This document shows positions 53,612 through 61,935 of a stretch of DNA of 64,000 nucleotides, one piece after another. The position numbers and the translations under genes are program-made. The notes beneath the pieces were generated by a model that was given only the letters and a program-made list of their open reading frames with translations, was not told where the DNA came from and ran no database searches. Position 1 is the stretch's first letter; each line of letters starts with the position of its first letter. Source of the stretch: Larkinella arboricola (GTDB taxonomy: Bacteria; Bacteroidota; Bacteroidia; Cytophagales; Spirosomataceae); NCBI RefSeq assembly GCF_003259745.1, contig NZ_QLMC01000003.1, positions 434,001 to 498,000 of the forward strand, written 5' to 3'.

Positions 53612-54583
53612 ATGAAAGTAAGCGTTTCAATCGTCACCTACAACCACGCCAAATTCGTTCGGCAAACGCTGGATAGTGTGCTAAGTCAGCAAACGAACTT
53701 CGACTTTGAAGTGATTGTGGGTGACGATTTGTCGAAAGATAATACCCGCGAAATTCTGCTCGAATACCAGGCCCGCTACCCCGACAAAATCCGGCTGCTG
53801 CTGCATCCAACCAATATGGGGAACAACGGCATGTACAACGCCCTCAGCACGTTTAAAGCCGCCCGGGGGGAGTACATTGCGCAAATGGACGGGGACGATT
53901 ACTGGACCAGCCCCCATAAATTGCAGAAACAGGTAGAGATGCTCGATCAGCATCCGGAATATTCGGCCTGCTTCACGAATGCCCGGATTGTTTTTGATGA
54001 CGAGCATTACGAGCCGGTCATTCTGGTTACCGACAAAAAACCGTTTTATACCGTCGATGATCTGATTGGTGAAGATGAGATTTTTTTCATGGCCACCTCC
54101 AGCATCATGTTCCGGAAAAATGCCATTCCCGAGTATCCCGAATGGTACTATAAATCCCAGAGTGGCGACATTCCGCGGAACATTCTGCTGGCAAAAGCCG
54201 GTCCAATTGGGTATATTGACGAGATTATGTCTGTTTACCGGAAAAACATCGCCGGAGTCAGTTACGCCGATAACGTGCTGGACAAGAAATTTCTGGACAA
54301 CCGGATTCTGATGTATTCAAACATCAACCGCGAACTGGATTATAAATACGACAAAGTTCTTCGCAAAAACATCGCCCGGTATTATAAAATGATGCTGGAA
54401 GCGAAGCAGTACAAAGACAGTTATTTCCGGCGGGCGGGTGCCGCCTTAAAATTCCTCTACCTGGGAAGGCCCAAGGGACAGGTTGCCAAAGAAGTTATTC
54501 AGAAGTACGTTATGCCAGCGCCCGTATTCAAGTTGTACAGCGCCATCCGCTTAATGCCTTACCGACTAATGGACCGATCATGA
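53612..54583 (+). CDS. GT2 family glycosyltransferase
   Basis: Protein of 323 residues with the GT-A fold: VSIVTYNHAKF at the start, VGDDLSKDNT at 37-46 and QMDGDDYWTS (91-100) with the metal-binding DxD. C-terminal part includes basic helices but no membrane segments. Likely adds a sugar to the glycan in the cytoplasm. Start 53612 is chosen over 53594 because it directly precedes the family strand; the gene starts 1 bp after the dioxygenase stop and its own stop overlaps the next start by 4 bp. Confidence 0.9.
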   Translation: MKVSVSIVTYNHAKFVRQTLDSVLSQQTNFDFEVIVGDDLSKDNTREILLEYQARYPDKIRLLLHPTNMGNNGMYNALSTFKAARGEYIAQMDGDDYWTSPHKLQKQVEMLDQHPEYSACFTNARIVFDDEHYEPVILVTDKKPFYTVDDLIGEDEIFFMATSSIMFRKNAIPEYPEWYYKSQSGDIPRNILLAKAGPIGYIDEIMSVYRKNIAGVSYADNVLDKKFLDNRILMYSNINRELDYKYDKVLRKNIARYYKMMLEAKQYKDSYFRRAGAALKFLYLGRPKGQVAKEVIQKYVMPAPVFKLYSAIRLMPYRLMDRS

Positions 54584-55341
54584 AATTAAGCGTAGTTATT
54601 CCGGCCTACAACGAGCAGGAATCCATTCCAGAAACCTTGCGGTCCTTGTACCAGACCTTGTCGAAACACGGTATTCCGCACGAAATCTGCGTTACCAACG
54701 ACAACTCCAAGGACCAGACCGCGCAGGTGCTGCAACAACTGACGTACGAAATTCCGACGCTGGTTTACTACACCAATCCGGGGCCAAACGGTTTTGGTTA
54801 CGCTGTCCGCTACGGGCTGGAGCGGTTTACGGGCGACTGCGTGGCGATATTCATGGCCGATATGTCCGACGATCCGGAGGATCTGGTCAGGTTTTATAAC
54901 AAAATGCTCGAAGGCGACTACGACTGCGTTTTCGGCAGCCGGTGGAACAAGGGCGGCAAGGTAGTCGACTACCCGGAGTTAAAAAAGGTGATCAACCGGG
55001 TGGCCAATTTCATCGTCCGGGTCCTGATGGGCATTCGGTATAACGATACCACCAATGCGTTCAAGCTCTACAAACGCGAAACGATGGAGGGATTGAAGCC
55101 GTTTTTGTCGCCCCACTTCAACCTGACGGTCGAATTACCCCTGAAAGCAATTGTACGGGGTTACAATTACGCCGTAGTGCCCAATAGCTGGACCAACCGG
55201 AAATACGGTGAATCGAAGCTGAAAATCAAGGAAATGGGCAGCCGGTATTTCTTTATTCTGCTTTATTGTCTGATTGAGAAATTCTTCTCGCGGGGCGATT
55301 TCCGGAAAAAGACAAAACCCGTGGCACCGGTCAGCCGATAA
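54580..55341 (+). CDS. Dolichyl-phosphate-mannose-synthase-like GT2 enzyme
   Basis: Protein of 253 residues of the DPM1 branch of GT2: VVIPAYNEQESIPETL, then FMADMSDDPED (91-101) with the metal-binding acidic residues and VVDYPELKKVINRVAN. It transfers a sugar to a polyprenyl-phosphate carrier at the inner membrane. Translation is coupled to the previous glycosyltransferase by an ATGA overlap. With the enzyme at 47844 it is the second lipid-carrier sugar transferase in the locus. Last recognisable gene of the cluster. Confidence 0.9.
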   Translation: MKLSVVIPAYNEQESIPETLRSLYQTLSKHGIPHEICVTNDNSKDQTAQVLQQLTYEIPTLVYYTNPGPNGFGYAVRYGLERFTGDCVAIFMADMSDDPEDLVRFYNKMLEGDYDCVFGSRWNKGGKVVDYPELKKVINRVANFIVRVLMGIRYNDTTNAFKLYKRETMEGLKPFLSPHFNLTVELPLKAIVRGYNYAVVPNSWTNRKYGESKLKIKEMGSRYFFILLYCLIEKFFSRGDFRKKTKPVAPVSR

Positions 55342-55431
55342 ACCGAAAATCTTGCCAATCGTTCAAACAGTAACAGTCTTTGCTGGTTATCTATAAAACA
55401 AATTTCTTTTTCACCAGAAAAGATCAGAACC

Positions 55432-55698
55432 ATGGCTGAGAAGAGCAAAGAGGAAATAGACGCGAAACAGGCAATCAGTCCGGCTGGTTTGGGGGATCAA
55501 TCAGTCCGCGGAACCAGCGGCCCCGGTAGCCAGATTCCGGACGAGGAGATACAGGACATTGCACCGACCGACCTCGAAGATAAATACCTGGATGGCGAGG
55601 AAGATCAGGTTGCACCCAATGTGCGGGAAACGCATCCCAACCGAAACCGGGACGGAAAACCGCAACTCGATAAACCGTCGTACGGCGGAGGACACTAA
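55432..55698 (+). CDS. Small hydrophilic hypothetical protein (88 aa)
   Basis: Protein of 88 residues, highly acidic with clusters of Asp/Glu, Gly and Pro, low complexity, no hydrophobic segment, predicted largely disordered. Ends KPSYGGGH. A strong terminator follows 9 bp after the stop, supporting that it is expressed. I recognise no family; it may be a stress-related small protein of the kind common in Cytophagales, but that is conjecture. Confidence 0.55.
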   Translation: MAEKSKEEIDAKQAISPAGLGDQSVRGTSGPGSQIPDEEIQDIAPTDLEDKYLDGEEDQVAPNVRETHPNRNRDGKPQLDKPSYGGGH

Positions 55699-55706
55699 TT
55701 CAAAAA

Positions 55707-55723
55707 GGGCGCTTTCAGCGCCC
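55707..55723 (+). terminator. Bidirectional terminator
   Basis: Stem GGGCGCT/AGCGCCC with 3-nt loop, flanked by A5 and T5, between the small acidic protein gene and the convergent MFS gene. Confidence 0.9.
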
Positions 55724-55747
55724 TTTTTGATGGTTAACCGATACCCC

Positions 55748-57085
55748 TTATGGCGATTCGGCCACGGCCGATTCCGTCGAAAACTGTTGATACTTTCGGG
55801 AAAGAATACCGTATGACCTGGAACGCATGGCGAGCAGTGTAATAACCAGCCCGATCAGGCCGGTAACGGTAAACAACAGGGCCAGCCCCCGGTCTTTGCC
55901 CGTTCCAAACCAGCCTCCCAGTAGCTCCACACCTGCCCCCGAAGTCATAAACGGGATAAAAACCAACTCGGCAATCGGCCCAATGATAAAAGCCGTAATC
56001 GGCGAAGCCGCCTGTTCAACACTCTGGGCAAAGCCGAAAACCCGCCCTTGTCGTTCGGGCGAAATCAGTTTCTGAATGATGGTTTGCTCGGCAGCCTCCA
56101 CTACCGGAATCAGGCACATATAGATGAATAAGCCCACCGAAAGCAGGATGATGGACGCCTGAATGGTGAAGAAAACACAGATGGCCCACATAATAATATT
56201 GGCCACAAAGAGCGTTTTCAACGGTTTAGCACCAAGCCCTTTCCGGGAAACCACTAGACCGCCAACGATAAAGCCCAGACTCAAAAAACCCCACAGCATT
56301 CCCCAGACCTGCACCGACACGAGCGACAAACCGTATGCATCCATCAGCGACATAAAAACACCACCCAGAAAGTTGTTCAGCGTGTTGAAAAAGATGAGCG
56401 CCAGTAGGCCCGGAATCTGCTGAATTGCTTTCAGCGTTCCCCAAATATCAATGCGCCGAGTGCTAGCCGACTGATCGGTTTCGGCTACCACAATTTCTGA
56501 TTCCGGAACCGAAACCGTCCACAAGTGAACAACAACCAGGCCGGTGAGCGCAATAGCCAGTACCAGCATCCAGAAAACGCCCAGAAAAGCGATTGCTAAA
56601 CCACTGAACAGGGAAGCCACCAGAAACGACACTCCGTTGGCCGTACCAACCAGCCCATTGGCCCGGTCCCGCTGGCCTTCTTCAATCAGCAGGGTTACCA
56701 GCGTTGAAATCGCGATGCTACGAACATTACCGACAATGGCCCCCAGAAGCCCCAGCAAAATAAACGCCCAGAGCGACAGACTGGTCGGGTTAGAAAAGAC
56801 CGAAGAGGGCGTCACGCTGTACAGAAGCAGGGCGAGCAGATAGAACCCGAGCGAACACAGACTCGACCCCATCATGACAGTTTTCTTGCGGTAATGATCC
56901 ACCAGCGACCCCAGAAAGAAACCGGAAAAGGCCACCGTTCCCAGGTAAATCCCGGCCATTACGGATGTCGCCACCACCGATTTGGTTTCCAGGTACAACC
57001 AGAAGGTAAGCGCATACCAGACGCACGAGTTGGTCAGGGAGGCCACCAGCGTGTTTGCCAGAAGAAGATAAAAGCGGTTGTTCAT
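55748..57085 (-). CDS. MFS transporter
   Basis: Inner-membrane protein of 445 residues with about 12 helices, of the major facilitator superfamily (MFS_3/enterobactin-exporter-like). Family patterns: SLVDHYRKKTVMMGS in the loop after helix 2 and ISPERQGRVFGFAQSVEQ in the second half. Probably a drug or siderophore-like exporter; the substrate is unknown. A hairpin pair lies in its upstream region (57118-57157). Terminates at a bidirectional hairpin shared with the preceding small gene. Confidence 0.88.
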   Translation of the reverse strand: MNNRFYLLLANTLVASLTNSCVWYALTFWLYLETKSVVATSVMAGIYLGTVAFSGFFLGSLVDHYRKKTVMMGSSLCSLGFYLLALLLYSVTPSSVFSNPTSLSLWAFILLGLLGAIVGNVRSIAISTLVTLLIEEGQRDRANGLVGTANGVSFLVASLFSGLAIAFLGVFWMLVLAIALTGLVVVHLWTVSVPESEIVVAETDQSASTRRIDIWGTLKAIQQIPGLLALIFFNTLNNFLGGVFMSLMDAYGLSLVSVQVWGMLWGFLSLGFIVGGLVVSRKGLGAKPLKTLFVANIIMWAICVFFTIQASIILLSVGLFIYMCLIPVVEAAEQTIIQKLISPERQGRVFGFAQSVEQAASPITAFIIGPIAELVFIPFMTSGAGVELLGGWFGTGKDRGLALLFTVTGLIGLVITLLAMRSRSYGILSRKYQQFSTESAVAESP

Positions 57086-57117
57086 AAAAGGTTTTTACCA
57101 CCCCGAGGCTCGGTAAA

Positions 57118-57157
57118 AAGTTATAGCATGATCCAGTACCAGACCATGCTATAACTT
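57118..57157 (-). terminator. Hairpin between DoxX and MFS genes
   Basis: Perfect 13-bp arms (57118-57130 with 57145-57157) around a 14-nt loop, just downstream of the minus-strand DoxX stop (57177) and upstream of the MFS start (57085). It may end the DoxX transcript. A second short palindrome TTTTACC/GGTAAAA lies at about 57093-57118. Confidence 0.6.
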
Positions 57158-57176
57158 CTTCTCCTGGCAGAATAGT

Positions 57177-57599
57177 TTAAACCGTACGAAATGAATTTGG
57201 TTGCCAGAAACCCGTTCCGGACGATCCCAGTGCGACGGTTTCCTGTTTTTTGTGGTAGAAAAAGTACGATGCGGCTCCCAGGCCCAGAAAAACCAGCATG
57301 GGCAGCCAATCCGTCGGTGTTTTTCCGGCGCTGTAAACGCAGTACGTAGCGCCCACCAGATCGATCATTAAGCCGGCATAGGCCCACTCCTTAAGTCGGG
57401 GGAGACCCGGTATCAGCATGGCACCGACCCCGAAGAGCTTCGCCCAGCCTAAAAAAGGAACCAGATAAGCCGGGAGCCCCATTTCTTTAAAGCCTTGTAC
57501 GGCCATTGGTACCACCAGAATATCAGGAATAGCCGAACCGAGCATGATAAACGCAAACAGACCCGTAAAAACCCAGTACAGAATTTTCGTCTTTTTCAT
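57177..57599 (-). CDS. DoxX-like membrane protein
   Basis: Protein of 140 residues with four membrane helices of the DoxX/DoxX-like family. The N-terminal WVFTGLFAFIMLGSAIPDIL and the VPFLGWAKLFGVGAMLIPGLPRLKEWAYAG region are typical. Start 57599 gives the membrane N-terminus MKKTKILYW; the longer frame from 57806 adds an implausible leader. Role in the cell unknown (redox- or membrane-associated in other bacteria). Confidence 0.85.
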   Translation of the reverse strand: MKKTKILYWVFTGLFAFIMLGSAIPDILVVPMAVQGFKEMGLPAYLVPFLGWAKLFGVGAMLIPGLPRLKEWAYAGLMIDLVGATYCVYSAGKTPTDWLPMLVFLGLGAASYFFYHKKQETVALGSSGTGFWQPNSFRTV

Positions 57600-57840
57600 G
57601 GTCGTAAAATTTGTTGTTTCGTTAGCATAACAGGACAAATGTACGACCCCGTCCAAACGTGGATGGTGTGTAAAAACGACATTCTGGGGGCGCATTGCGA
57701 CAAGTTTCCGAACCTCTTTCAGGGCATGATAACTTCCGTCAGAACAAGCCCGGTGCGACGGGCCATACCGTCGAAAGCTGACAAAAAATAAGGTCAGGAT
57801 TAGCAAAAATCCTGACCCAAAATTCGCTGTTCAGCCCGGC

Positions 57841-58965
57841 TTAACGTACCGTAAACAGTTTGAGACAAACCGGCGCAGGAACTTTTATCTGCGTACCGGT
57901 TGGCGTTAATCGACCGGTTTTGCCGTCAAGTTTGTAGACCACAATGTTGTCGGTATCCTGATTGGCGGCAAAGGCGTATTCTCCTTTGGGGTCGATCATG
58001 AAATTGCGGGGCGTTTTCCCCTCGGTCGGTTGCTGCCCAACCAGCGTTACTTTCCCGTCGTTGGCAATGGACAGAATCGCCAGCCCATCGTACCCCCGGT
58101 TCGACTGATAAAGGAATTTGCCTTTGGGGTCTGTATGAATATCGGCGCTGGTATTATTGCCCGTAAAATCGGCGGGCAGCGTTTTTACGTTATCCTGCAA
58201 GAGCGTCAGCGCACCCGTTTTGTTATCGATGGCGAAGGTGGCAACGCTCGAGTTAATCTCTTCCACCAGATACAGGTACTTGCCAGTAGGGTGAATGGCG
58301 ATATGACGCGGTCCCGAGCCTGGTGCCACGCTGGCGTACGGAGTTACCGCCGGTTTTACTTTGCCGCTGGTTTTGTCAAACTCGTAGATATACACCTTGT
58401 CGGTACCCAGGTCGCAGACGTACACGAAACGGTTGTTAGGCGAAACGGTGGCCGAGTGAATGTGCGGTTTGTCCTGCCGCTGGGGGTGAGCCCCTTTCCC
58501 TTCGTATTTCAGCGTATCGGTGGCGGCTCCCAGCCTACCATCGTTCTGAATGGGCAGAACCGTGAACGTGCCCCCGCCGTAGTTCGAGACAAAGGCCAGC
58601 TTGCCGGTCTGATCGACGGCAATGTGGCAAGGCCCGCGTCCGTGCGACGATTGTTGGTTCATCATGGTCAGTTTGCCGGTTTTGGGCTCGATGGAATACG
58701 AACTCACCCCACCGGAGTTGGCCGCAGCTTCGTTGACGGAATACAGATACTTGCCGCTGGGGTGAATCGCAAGAAACGAGGGGCTTTTGGCGTTCGAAAC
58801 CGTCTGGAGCTGCTTCAGTGAACCGGAAGCACGGTCGAATTCCAGCACGTAGATTCCTTCGCTGCCCCGGGTCGAGTAGGTCCCGACGTAAAGGATTTCT
58901 TTGGGCGATTGAGCCTTTGCCAGAGAACTCATGAGCAGGGCAATTAATAAAACCAGTTTTTTCAT
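57841..58965 (-). CDS. Secreted lactonase family protein (6-phosphogluconolactonase-like)
   Basis: Seven-bladed propeller lactonase (Pgl/CMLE type) of 374 residues. A signal peptide (MKKLVLLIALLMSSLAKAQ, cleaved about residue 19) places it outside the cytoplasm, so it is unlikely to be the pentose-phosphate enzyme itself. Motifs: YVGTYSTRGSEGIYVLEFD, PSFLAIHPSGKYLYSVNE, GPCHIAVDQTGK, GSGPRHIAIHPTGKYLYLVEE and GKTPRNFMIDPKGEYAFAANQ. Start 58965 is preferred over 58989. Hydrolyses an unknown lactone. Confidence 0.85.
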   Translation of the reverse strand: MKKLVLLIALLMSSLAKAQSPKEILYVGTYSTRGSEGIYVLEFDRASGSLKQLQTVSNAKSPSFLAIHPSGKYLYSVNEAAANSGGVSSYSIEPKTGKLTMMNQQSSHGRGPCHIAVDQTGKLAFVSNYGGGTFTVLPIQNDGRLGAATDTLKYEGKGAHPQRQDKPHIHSATVSPNNRFVYVCDLGTDKVYIYEFDKTSGKVKPAVTPYASVAPGSGPRHIAIHPTGKYLYLVEEINSSVATFAIDNKTGALTLLQDNVKTLPADFTGNNTSADIHTDPKGKFLYQSNRGYDGLAILSIANDGKVTLVGQQPTEGKTPRNFMIDPKGEYAFAANQDTDNIVVYKLDGKTGRLTPTGTQIKVPAPVCLKLFTVR

Positions 58966-59071
58966 AGTCAAGGGAAATGAGTCGGTCACAAAACTAACAA
59001 AAAGGACAAGCCAGCGGGCCTATGCCGGTTGTTTCTTTCGATATGGGCTGTCCTCCTTCGGCTTCAGCACG

Positions 59072-59270
59072 GGGAAGGGAGCGGTTTGGACGCGAAAAGC
59101 AACTGTTTGCCGACCTTTTTTTGGAGCTGAACGACAAAGCCTCCGCCGGGTGCCAGATGCACAGACAACGGAACCGTCTGGGTAGAGGATGGCTTGACAT
59201 GGCTACAGAACGGGTATTGATACGTTCTGAAAGTTGCTGGCGGATTGCCTGCATAGTCTTGGTTTTGTGG
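59072..59270 (-). pseudogene. Relic of a GH97-like glycosidase C-terminus
   Basis: The minus strand shows pieces of one C-terminal domain in different frames: QDYAGNPPATFR, then RINTRSVA in another frame, then KPSSTQTVPLSVHLAPGGG and FVVQLQKK back in the first frame. The LAPGGGF end with a preceding DYxxNPxAY...TRSV pattern is what I associate with the C-terminus of GH97 alpha-glucosidases. At least two frameshifts and loss of everything upstream (the S9 peptidase gene starts at 59341) indicate a remnant. Family assignment is from memory, moderate confidence. Confidence 0.5.
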
Positions 59271-59340
59271 CCGAAAAAAGTAACTTTTGCCAGCCTGAAA
59301 AAACCGGTCCACTCATCAACCTAAACAATTTATTGACTCC

Positions 59341-61404
59341 ATGCGCTTTAAACTTTTACTTTTTTTCCTGCTGTCCATCGGTATCGGATACGCTCAAAAA
59401 CAACCGTTTACCCCTGCGCAGCTATTTAAAAACGAAAAAACCAACCTTCTTCAAGCCCTGCCGACCATCCGGGACTGGGCCGACGATTCGCATTACCTGC
59501 TCGTTAAAAATGAGAAAGAATATTCGGTAGACGTAAAAACCGGTCAGGGGAGTGAATTTAGACTAAAAGGCGGCTGGACGATCCATCCGCCCATGTCCGC
59601 ACTCACCGGAGAAGGGGGCCAAAACCCAACTTTTTCGCCCGATGGAAAATGGCTGGCGTTTACCCGCGACAGTAAGAATCTTTACCTGAAAGACCTCACC
59701 CAATACCAGGAAAAACAACTGACCACCGACGGCTCCGAGACGGTTTACAACGGTTACGCAGCCTGGCTGTACTGGGAGGAAGTACTGGGCCGGAATACAC
59801 AGCACAAGGCATTCTGGTGGTCGCCGGACAGCAAATACCTGGCGTTCATGCGGTTCGACGAAACCCGGGTACCGGTTTTTCCGATTGCCGGAGCTACAGG
59901 ACAGCACGGTTATCTGGAACGTCAGCGGTATCCAAAACCGGGCGATCCGAACCCGCTGGTAAAAATGGCTATTGTAGAAGTCGCTACCGGTAAAATGGTG
60001 TGGGCGGACTACGACGCCAATGCCGATCACTATTTCGGTACGCCCTTCTGGACGCCAGATTCCAAAGCACTCTGGATGCAGTGGAAAAGCCGGGGACAGG
60101 ATACGCTGAAACTGGTGGCTATCCATCCGGAGACAGGCAACAAAACCGAACTGGTGAGTGAAACCCAGAAAACCTGGGTCGACTGGCTATCGGATGTCCA
60201 TTTTGTCAAAGACGGTAAGCATTTTATTCGCATGAGCGACGAATCGGGCTGGATGCACCTCTACCTGCACACGATGGATGGCAAGCTGAAAAACCCGATC
60301 ACCAGCGGAAATTATACCGTAACGGGCGTTTCGCACGTGGATGCCAAAAACGGGCTGGTGTACTTTACAGCCCGCAAGGAAAACTCGGCCCGCATCGATC
60401 TCTATAAGGTAAAACTGGACGGCAAAGGACTCCAGCGCCTGACGTTCGGAGAATTCAGCCATCAGGTGCAGGTATCGCCCGGCGGCAGTTATTTTATCAC
60501 GACGTATTCCAACCTTCAGACTCCGGCGAAGATGGCGCTGCTCGACAAAAACGGCAAACTCATCCGGGAACTGGGCGACGCGAAAGGTACGGGTTTTGAC
60601 AAGTTTACGGTCGCTCGCACGGAACTGGTGCGCGTGCCCACCGCCGACGGTTTCCAACTTCCGGTGGTGATTAAATACCCGGCCAATTACGACCCCGGCA
60701 AACGGTATCCGGTGATGATCAGCATCTACGGCGGTCCCAATGCCGGGCGCGTATACGACCGCTGGAGTTACTCACCCCAGGAACAGTGGTACGCTCAGGA
60801 AGGCTTGCTGCAAGTCGGAATTGACCACCGGGGATCGGGGCATTTTGGCAAAGTGGGCCAGAACTTCATGCACCGGAATCTGGGCAAATGGGAAATGGAG
60901 GACTACCAGACTGCCGTGAAATGGCTGGTTGACAAAGGCCTGGCTGACCCGAAGAAGGTCGCCATTACGGGTGGCAGCTACGGCGGTTACGTAACGGCCC
61001 TGGCCCTGACGCGGGGCGCCGATGTGTTCACGCACGGTATTGCCAACTTCGGGGTTATGGACTGGCAACTGTACGATACCGAATACACCGAACGTTTCAT
61101 GGACACCCCCGCCGAGAATCCCGAAGGGTACAAGGAAAGCTCCGTACTGACCTACGCCGACCGGCTGAAAGGTACACTCCGGATTGTGCACGGAACGATG
61201 GACGACAACGTTCATATGCAGAATTCCATCCAGCTCGTTGATCAACTGGAAAATCTGGGCAAGCACTTCGAATTTATGGTTTATCCCGGTGCGCGGCACG
61301 GCTTCGGCACCACCGCCAAGGGCAAACACGCACAGGCCGAAACCGCGCGGTTTATTTACCGGTATTTGCTGGAAAAACCGTTTCCGACGGAAGTGTGGCC
61401 GTAG
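59341..61404 (+). CDS. S9 family peptidase, dipeptidyl peptidase IV-like
   Basis: Protein of 687 residues with a signal peptide (to about residue 19). An eight-bladed propeller (about 40-440) precedes the alpha/beta-hydrolase domain (about 455-685). Catalytic Ser546 is in GGSYGGY, the Asp is in HGTMDDNVH (Asp621/Asp622) and the His is His653 in ARHGFG. The propeller contains EEVLGRNTQ, comparable to the EE pair of DPP IV that anchors the substrate N-terminus. Likely a periplasmic or surface post-proline dipeptidase. Ends at a strong hairpin. Confidence 0.92.
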   Translation: MRFKLLLFFLLSIGIGYAQKQPFTPAQLFKNEKTNLLQALPTIRDWADDSHYLLVKNEKEYSVDVKTGQGSEFRLKGGWTIHPPMSALTGEGGQNPTFSPDGKWLAFTRDSKNLYLKDLTQYQEKQLTTDGSETVYNGYAAWLYWEEVLGRNTQHKAFWWSPDSKYLAFMRFDETRVPVFPIAGATGQHGYLERQRYPKPGDPNPLVKMAIVEVATGKMVWADYDANADHYFGTPFWTPDSKALWMQWKSRGQDTLKLVAIHPETGNKTELVSETQKTWVDWLSDVHFVKDGKHFIRMSDESGWMHLYLHTMDGKLKNPITSGNYTVTGVSHVDAKNGLVYFTARKENSARIDLYKVKLDGKGLQRLTFGEFSHQVQVSPGGSYFITTYSNLQTPAKMALLDKNGKLIRELGDAKGTGFDKFTVARTELVRVPTADGFQLPVVIKYPANYDPGKRYPVMISIYGGPNAGRVYDRWSYSPQEQWYAQEGLLQVGIDHRGSGHFGKVGQNFMHRNLGKWEMEDYQTAVKWLVDKGLADPKKVAITGGSYGGYVTALALTRGADVFTHGIANFGVMDWQLYDTEYTERFMDTPAENPEGYKESSVLTYADRLKGTLRIVHGTMDDNVHMQNSIQLVDQLENLGKHFEFMVYPGARHGFGTTAKGKHAQAETARFIYRYLLEKPFPTEVWP

Positions 61405-61456
61405 CCGAATCGGATTATGGACGGTTTAGCGGTAAGCACCCATCACATAGCCATCA

Positions 61457-61493
61457 ACAGGGACACCGGCTCAGACCAGGCCGGTGTTCCTGT
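61457..61493 (+). terminator. Terminator after the S9 peptidase
   Basis: 14-bp stem with one G-T pair (61457-61470 with 61480-61493) and a following TTTTA tract. The AraC relic on the minus strand ends just beyond, so it may have served both. Confidence 0.8.
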
Positions 61494-61512
61494 TTTATCC
61501 ACTGACTTGCCT

Positions 61513-61925
61513 TCAGGCTCCAACCCGCTCCGCCTGCCGCATCCGTTCCCGGTATTCCCGGGGCGAATGGCCGACCTGCTTCCTGAAGAACTTATTGAGG
61601 TGGCTTTCGTCGGTAAAGTAGAACTCGCTGGCAATCCCGTTGATGCGTTTGTCGCTGTATTGCAGCCAGTGGGCAATCAGTTTGGTTTTGTAACTGGCGA
61701 TATACTGCTGCATGGTTTCTCTGGCGTGGAGCTTAAAATACCGTCCCAACTAAGCCGTCGAAATATTGAAATGCTCGCTCAGGTGTTCGGTTCGGAGCTT
61801 TTCGGGTTCGTAAATTTTATCCTGAAAGTAGTGTCGTATATCCATTGCCTTCTGCTCGGTATGTTCCGAAACATCCAGTTCCTGATACTTCTGCTATATC
61901 CGGTATAATTTTGCCTCATCGAACT
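61513..61925 (-). pseudogene. AraC-family regulator relic with in-frame stops
   Basis: On the minus strand the frame reads an AraC/XylS HTH domain: LSEHFNISTA, then an in-frame TAG (61744-61752 region), then LGRYFKLHARETMQQYIA, FYFTDESHLNKFFRKQVGHSPREYRE. Upstream, KLYRI is followed by a second TAG before QKYQELDVSEH. The protein matches an AraC C-terminal domain continuously across both stops, and everything further upstream is missing because the next gene starts at 61936. A strong -7 box of that gene lies inside the relic. Confidence 0.75.
61906..61913 (+). promoter_or_regulatory. -7 box before the quinone oxidoreductase gene
   Basis: TAATTTTG, exact TAnnTTTG match, 22 bp before the start at 61936. 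It lies inside the remains of the AraC gene. Confidence 0.55.
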
Positions 61926-61935
61926 TTTTAAAACC

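Noticed and set aside
58030-58821. Plus-strand open frame of 263 codons over the lactonase gene.
   Set aside because: Antisense of the conserved propeller protein; no domain pattern.
59022-59324. Plus-strand 100-codon frame before the S9 peptidase gene.
   Set aside because: It overlaps the GH97-like relic on the opposite strand, has no domain and its start is unsupported.
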